Source: Rhododendron vialii (taxonomy: Eukaryota > Streptophyta > Magnoliopsida > Ericales > Ericaceae). From it: a stretch of DNA of 64,000 nucleotides. Both the position numbers and the translations under genes were made by a program. Location of the stretch: assembly GCF_030253575.1 (NCBI RefSeq), contig NC_080560.1, positions 37,837,001 to 37,901,000 on the forward strand, written 5' to 3'. Positions 58,115 to 64,000 of the stretch are shown in pieces. Each line of letters starts with the position of its first letter. Within the stretch, counting starts at the first letter, position 1. The notes under the pieces were generated by a model. That model ran no database searches. It had not been told where the DNA came from and was given only the letters and a program-made list of their open reading frames with translations.

Positions 58115-61100
58115 TCACCCCCGAACCGCCAGATCCATCAAGTGTTCAATAAATACTTGCAAGCTTACATCATCAGTGAATATAATTTCCGAACCATCCT
58201 TGTATGTAGAATTCTGTGTAACAGATGGATTCAATTTCGCTAAAAGAATCCTAGCCTGGCTACTGTGCTGGTCGCATTTTACAAGCTTGGGCACCGGGAC
58301 CCGTTCAGCCACCAGTAGCTCTGCATCAACCTCTGGGGCTTCCAACAGCTTTCTGAAACTCTCATGGTTTGGATCCTTGTCATAGCCAAGTTTTCTCCAC
58401 TGAGCAATCTTAGAACCATAGTGAATAACCACATGGAAGTATGAATCAAACAGCAGAATTACATCAGAGGAGATTGAACAAACATCTAAGAGGACAGGAA
58501 CAGGGGGCCCATCAAAAGAGTATTGGAAAAGAGTGGGTTGAATCATAATAAGAGAACCCACCACCCCTTCTCTGTTCAACATCAACCGGAAAAAGGCAGT
58601 TTCATCAGGACTGCTGTTGAAAACGTCAATAAACTGGGACCTCCTCAAATGGTACATAAATTGTGGGAACATGGAGAAATTTGATGATAGGCGGAATGAA
58701 GATGGATCTTCCGGCATATAATCTCCAAACTTAGAAGCAAATCGTACAAGCGTATTATCCAGCCATCTAATAACATCTTCTGCAAAATCCTTCTCTGCTT
58801 TACGGATGGCAAGTCTAGCCATGACCGCAGCCGCAACTTCTTGATCAAACCCAGGTGCAATTTCTGGTGAGTGAGTCCCCATCCATCTTCTAGCAGCTGT
58901 TGTCACCCTTTTCCGGATTCCCATGTTTCCACTTCGGTAACGTGTTATAAACTGTATCAAGAATGCAGAATTGGGCTGTGCTTTCTGTTCATCGCCTACT
59001 TGGAAGAAGAAAACAATGCATGTTTTATTAGTGAGTGTACCCAACTTCCACATATTGGTGCCGCCCTCACCAATTTCCTTATTGCTGACTGAACTGTTCT
59101 TTTGCCTAAGGGAAACACAGGGACCAAGGGCTCCAGAAATCTTCACATCTTTTGTGGTCACTATCTCAATAGTTGCATCAAAACACATCTTCAAATTCCC
59201 ATCTTTGTCACAATTAAATAAGTGACGCAAGCATTTCTTAAATTGGTCCGACTCAAATGAGTCCCCTAACATCATGAATCCACCAGAGTTCTCAACAGAA
59301 GCCCTTAGCTCAGCTGCTCCAACTTGATCCAAAGAACAAGCAAACAAATCAAGAACGATAGATGCATCCATTAACCGCCCTGATAATCGCTTATAGAACT
59401 CGCTAGACTTTCTGTGGTTAGCCGCATGACCACTATTCAGATCTCTGTGAGTTCTAATGGCATTACCCATATCCGACTCAACTATCATCCCAGGGCCCAC
59501 AGTTGCGGGCCCAGATGTGAAGACCAAGATCCGGGACCCTGTGTTAATTGAGCATCCTTCTAGAAGTCCAACAGCAGCTGAAATTGCAGCTCCTGTGGAC
59601 CGGTGAGGACGATGGCCAGGCGTGACTGGTGGTGAAGAATGGAGATCGTCAATTACAGTGGTGAGATTGAACTCACACTCAGATACTGGTAACAGAAAGC
59701 GTTGCTTTTGATTAGCCGGTGCCTTTCCAAGTTGTAGATGCTTTATATGATGAATCCCCATTAATTTTTGGGTCTGACAATAAAGAACGACTCAATAAAA
59801 CTTAAACAAAAGTCAACTACGTCGTACAATAGGGATACCAAACAGAAGAATTGGCAATGAACTATGTAAGCCAACTGCACGGAAACTATATATCTCGAAC
59901 CACAACTCTTTAAAAAACGTTTATTCTCACAATACAAAACCTATGAAAACATGAATCTGAAGAATTTGCTAGCTCACACTAGAATGTTTCTGAGTACCAA
60001 CATGGTACTAGAATCTGATGCACAAAACCAGCCATAGCAGCCTTTACAAATTGTGAAATTGAGCACACAAGATGAATAAGAAACAGGCAAGCAAATGATC
60101 TGACAGAGTATGCAAATAAAGGTAGGGAAGCTCAAACGGAAATGAAAGCTTTTCCCTAGATATCGCAATATTAGAAGTAATATTGTATGCAAACTTGGAA
60201 TTCAATCACAGAAGTTTCAGAGTAATTATGTCGGGCAGGGAAAAATTAGCATGTTCAAACCCAAGTCGATAAACAACGGGCACACTTATTTGCTAACCAG
60301 ATGTGGTATTCAACAGGCGGGGGAAAATTCACATGTTAACCTGAGTCCATAAACAGCATCATTTCACAACAGAGAATTATAAACCAAAGCCTTTCTTACC
60401 AAACCGAGCCTTGTGTCTTATTCAGACAAAACGAAGAGAAGTTTTTTGAGATGGTATTATCATGCACAACATGATTACTTGGCACACCTGAAAGTAGGGG
60501 CAATAGTTTTTTTTTTACAAAAAAATAAAACTTAGTCCGGCCAGCTTACACACACCTAGACTAACCCGAGGGGACCAATTTCGCCGTCAAAAGGGCCAAT
60601 TAAAGCCGGGGAAAAGCCCTGTATAGACTGGCCCCAAGGGAGTTGATAGCACCTGGGAGTTTTCGAATAGAGAAGGGGGAACTTCATCTACATTGAGGAG
60701 CTAACCAATCGAGGAATACTACTGAGAACACTATTATGCCTTCGCACTGACCTAACGAGCAGAAATGAATCTGTATAACTGATCCTAAAATAGTGAGTCC
60801 AGCAACTAACCAATCAGTATGTTTGAGTAGCAAATTTGGCATCACTCACAACTTCTCCAACTGAAACCCTACTAATATTAGCAACATTGAACCATTGGAT
60901 AACATAAAGTACTATCAGTCTTGGTTAAAATACCACTTATGCTGCAAAGTAAAGTGATGAACTTCACGAAGGTTTTTCATCAATTACCTGATCAGATGAG
61001 AGCTCTCGTTCGCCATGGAGCACCAGAACCCGCAAACACTCTGAAAACCCCAAATCATAAACCCTAACCATCCCATCAAAAGTCACCAACCCTACCAAAG

Positions 61101-62022
61101 CATTCTCCGGCAACCGCGAAACAACTAGCAACAATTCATTCTTAAGTGCCCGGATCTCCTCTTCCGACGTGCACACATCCACCACAAACACAAACGCCGG
61201 CCCCACCCCCACCTTCCTCGCATCCAACCCCGCCAAAGAAGCACTAGAAGACCTCGAAAACGACGAATCCAACGATGTCAACCCATTATTACCCCATTTC
61301 CTACTCAAACACAAATTCGAACTAGGGTTAGGGTTTTTACCCGAATTTCCACTCAAACTCGAATCCGAACCAGGGTTAGGGTTCTTACTCCAATTTCCAC
61401 TCAAATTCAAATTCGCACCAGGGTTAGGGTTTCTACCCCAATTTCCATTCATATCCGCATTCGAACTAGGGTTAGGGTTTTTGCACCAATTTCCACTCAA
61501 ATCCGCATTCGAACTAGGGTTAGGGGTTTTACCCCAATTTCCACTCAAATTCGTATTCGAACTAGGGTTAGGGTTTTTACTCCAATTTCCACTCAAATCC
61601 AAACTCGAACTAGGGTTAGCGTTTTTACTCCAATTTCCACTCAAACTCAAATTCAAGCTAGGGTTAGGGTTCACCAACTGGTACTCAACCGTGCTGTACG
61701 TCGGGAAAAGCTCGGCGGGGAGGTTGTGCTCGCCGATGCCGGTGTAGGATCGGGGGAAGGCGTTCTTGCGGTAGCAGAAGGGGCAGACCCAGGTCCGGGA
61801 CTGGTAGTCGACGCGGGCGTAGGGGTTCAAAACGGCGCCGCACTGGGGGCCGGCGCAGACGAGAGGGTCGTAAGGGAGGAGGGGGAGGTCGGTGAGCTGC
61901 ATCAGCGGCGTGCACATGATCGAGAGAGGGATCACCAGGGCTGCGGCCCCGGGTTTGGTCACCGGCCATGCGTTCCACGTCCACCGGAGGCCCTCGATCG
62001 CTTCTAGTTCGACGAAATCCAT
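58115..62022 (-). CDS. SEC23-like COPII coat protein (plant SEC23F type)
   Basis: SEC23 is the GTPase-activating subunit of the inner COPII coat that packs cargo into vesicles leaving the ER. Two exons, 62022-60988 and 59773-58115, join in phase to 897 codons. The start [14 protein letters not shown] is the conserved SEC23 beginning. The zinc finger has C56, C61, C80 and C83 (CAGPQC and WVCPFC). A trunk domain follows ([29 protein letters not shown]). Exon 2 gives the remaining trunk ([12 protein letters not shown]), beta-sandwich, helical and gelsolin-like parts, ending in MDLAVRG. The two-exon layout, length near 900 and wording match the divergent plant SEC23F group better than canonical SEC23. 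Between zinc finger and trunk lies a unique array of 16-residue repeats (about 118-246). The 5' flank is T/C-rich. Confidence 0.93.
61285..61671 (-). repeat. 48-bp coding minisatellite with telomere-like motif
   Basis: Eight imperfect units of 48 bp encode the 16-residue motif [16 protein letters not shown] in the SEC23-like protein. Each unit contains, on the coding strand, a version of AAAAACCCTAACCCTAG. Four units keep the exact telo-box AAACCCTAA and the others differ by a base or so. The repeats are in frame and replace the short Ser-rich linker usual at this point of the family. Confidence 0.93.
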
Positions 62023-63315
62023 TTTTTCTTTCAGGACTGGAATCGATGGGGAAATTGGGTTGACATCATTTCACTGGTTTGTGAAGCGAAAGACTGAGCA
62101 TAAACTTGTGTGGGTAGAGAAGGGGGATTGGGGAGGATCCGAAGGGGTTTAAGGGTTTGAGGAAATGCTTGATTTGGATTGGAATTTTTGTTGGGAGTGA
62201 TGACGGGGGAAGTGAGTGAGGGAGGGAGAGAGGAAGGCGGCGATGATCGGCAAGGAATAAACATGTGATTATGGCAGCAGACAAAAACAGAAACAATCTC
62301 TCTTTTTTCTCACAGTCGAAATTAACCAAATAATAAGAAGCAGCAGCAGCTGGCTATGGCTACTGCTCGGTTTGGGAGCCTAATTATTTCTATTTTTTTC
62401 ATTCGAAAATGTTAGAAAACATGAAAGTGAACTCGAAACTAAATTGAGCGGTTGAGTCTCAGCTATTGACTCAATCATTCATTTCAGTTTCAGGTTTGAA
62501 AACTTTCATTTTTCCTATTAATACTCTTTTTGCATTTTGTAGTAATTGATTTTGATACTTAATTTTATGATAACTACTCTCTAATATTTTTATTATTTTT
62601 AGTGTTCAAAATATACATGATACAGTAAGATTATTAAAAGAAAAATATTGGAGTGTGGTTACTAAAAAAAAAAAATAGTGTCAAAATCATTGCCCGGCCC
62701 TTTGCATTATAAATTGTAAGTTATAAATTCTATACTATCGTCAAGATACATTACAAGAGTGTTTGAAAATATGTGCAGAATAGATTTTGAAAGAAAATAG
62801 TGTGTTTGGGAGGATAATGCTTAAAATAGATTATGAATTATGATAGTAATAATCTGTAGTGTGATGCATAACCATTGAAGTTTGACAATAACTACTAAAC
62901 ATTGATAATTAAAATATCTTCACAAAAGTAACCAATTTTGTTTAACGTGAAAGTCTTAAAATTGGCATTTTGCACCTGTCCTTGTGGTCAGCATCATGGC
63001 AATCCTTACCGCCCATGAATTAGTCTGGCAACCTTCGCTTTGATATCGACTGGGAGGATGGGAAAATTTATTGGTGGCGGCAAATATTATGTTTGTATGT
63101 GCTGTGTCTTTTTACTATCTGCAATTTATGAACCTGCGACTTCGCCTTCTGGGGGTGAGTTCTCTTTGATCTTCTGATCGGTGCCATATGCGTCCCTTTC
63201 TGGGCCTTGCACTCACTCATGTCCCCAAGGTTAAAGTTTGTATTCAAGAGCTGTTGCAGATTACTCCACAATAACCAAGTTGCTCTGATAATTATACGTT
63301 TTGTCGGGAATCAAG
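62023..63315. other. Upstream flank of the SEC23 gene, no gene seen
   Basis: The first 300 bases are the likely 5' leader and promoter of SEC23, CT-rich on the gene's strand. The rest is AT-rich DNA. I see no exon of the VPS36-like sequence that begins at 63316, although a partial open frame near 63020-63080 (LRFDIDWEDGK) is unexplained. Confidence 0.45.
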
Positions 63316-63617
63316 TCCTTGCATTGAAGCCTGAAGCCCTCCAAACCGGGATCAGTGCTAGTGATGCTGCTATTATGCTGGGGATTGCTCCAGCTATGGC
63401 TAAGGAGCATCTGCTAACTGCTGAGAGCAAGAGTATGTTTTTGTGATGTTTTCTTTTGAGTCCTTTTATTTGTGGAGAATGTTGGTAATATGCTGAACAT
63501 ATTGACAATTTTACCATGATAATATTATTGCAGGTCTCCTGTGCAGAGATGTAAGCCTGATGGCTTTCGGTTTTATGTCAATCTGTTTCAAGACATCGAT
63601 CTAGATGACGTATACCT
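63316..63617 (+). pseudogene. VPS36-like C-terminal fragment, frameshifted
   Basis: Two exon-like blocks are separated by a 101-bp intron with GT-AG borders (63433-63533). The first (to 63432) reads LKPEALQTGISASDAAIMLG, IAPAMAKEHLLTAESK. The second (63534-63617) reads LLCRDV, then in another frame PDGFRFYVNLFQDIDLDDVY, ending at CCT/GTAAGT. This matches my recollection of the winged-helix end of VPS36, an ESCRT-II subunit sorting ubiquitinated membrane cargo. Between the two parts of exon 2 one base appears to be missing (GATGTAAGCC-TGATGG, near 63553). Earlier VPS36 exons are not visible. The retained intron argues against a processed retrocopy. It is either a segmental pseudogene fragment or the start of a damaged gene running off the window. 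Confidence 0.6.
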
Positions 63618-64000
63618 GTAAGTGGAAATCCATTGTGATGAATTCTTACCCCGTGTTTTATCCTTGCATAATTTTTTGGCTGGGTAGGCTTATAATCTGG
63701 AACTTTCCCCTGCTGGCACATGAAACTGCTCCTCTGTTCTCTTATTGACCGAAGCAATAGTACATTGTTTCTTCCCACTTCAGGTTATGTGCTGGGCCTG
63801 CTGGCCTATACTCCACCAAAACTGGCACTTCTTTCAAGGCATACCCAGTTCAATTGTAGCAGAGCACCTGCATCGTAATGTGAATGTTGAGGTTTCTCTA
63901 CCTACTATTTCGGCTGACCAAAATATGGTGGGATGGGGGATAGCGCTTGGAAATCCGACCAAAGTAGCCTAGTTGTTGGGGGGTCGGACTAGAGGAGCCT

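Noticed and set aside
61169-61747. A 192-codon plus-strand open frame with Leu/Gly-Phe repeats
   Set aside because: It is the antisense reading of the SEC23 minisatellite. The minus frame has the recognisable protein.
1-64000. An undescribed multi-gene system
   Set aside because: The recognisable genes are unrelated, separately spaced plant genes. No gene cluster, operon, CRISPR array or viral replication gene was seen.

Overview
This is nuclear DNA of a flowering plant, almost certainly a eudicot. The genes carry many short GT-AG introns, the intergenic DNA is AT-rich and full of small transposable elements, CT/GA microsatellites are frequent, and the recognisable proteins are plant families: MRS2 magnesium transporter, DRIP-type RING/RAWUL ligase, ACD6-like ankyrin protein, PRA1, copper amine oxidase and a plant SEC23 isoform. 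The species cannot be read from the sequence alone.

Layout. 42-461 (+): last exon of an unrecognised gene. 4296-7378 (-): ankyrin-repeat/PGG membrane protein whose C-terminal part looks frameshifted. 9198-12160 (+): a PRA1 locus with one intact single-exon gene (10782-11321), a broken 5' copy upstream and a copied 3' end downstream. 15249-22556 (-): a seven-exon DRIP-like E3 ubiquitin ligase with a degenerate LINE in its second intron and long GA tracts at its 5' end. 22663-31714: about 9 kb without a gene, holding hAT and Harbinger-type elements. 31715-39920 (-): an eleven-exon MRS2 gene of the MRS2-7/2-2 type. 39921-50717: about 11 kb without a convincing gene, holding Mutator-like elements, a complete TRIM retrotransposon and LINE tails. 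50718-55557 (-): a five-exon secreted copper amine oxidase with a 1-kb Harbinger-type element in intron 3. 58115-62022 (-): a two-exon SEC23-like gene (SEC23F type) with an unusual 16-residue repeat array encoded by telomere-like DNA. 63316-63617 (+): a frameshifted two-exon fragment resembling the C-terminus of VPS36.

The genes do not form a pathway or operon. They are separately transcribed housekeeping, trafficking and stress genes. I found no evidence of a novel multi-gene system. The most interesting signals are local: the telo-box minisatellite inside the SEC23 exon, the duplications inside coding exons of the ankyrin and DRIP genes, the fragmented PRA1 duplication, and several transposable elements whose ends and target-site duplications can be read exactly.
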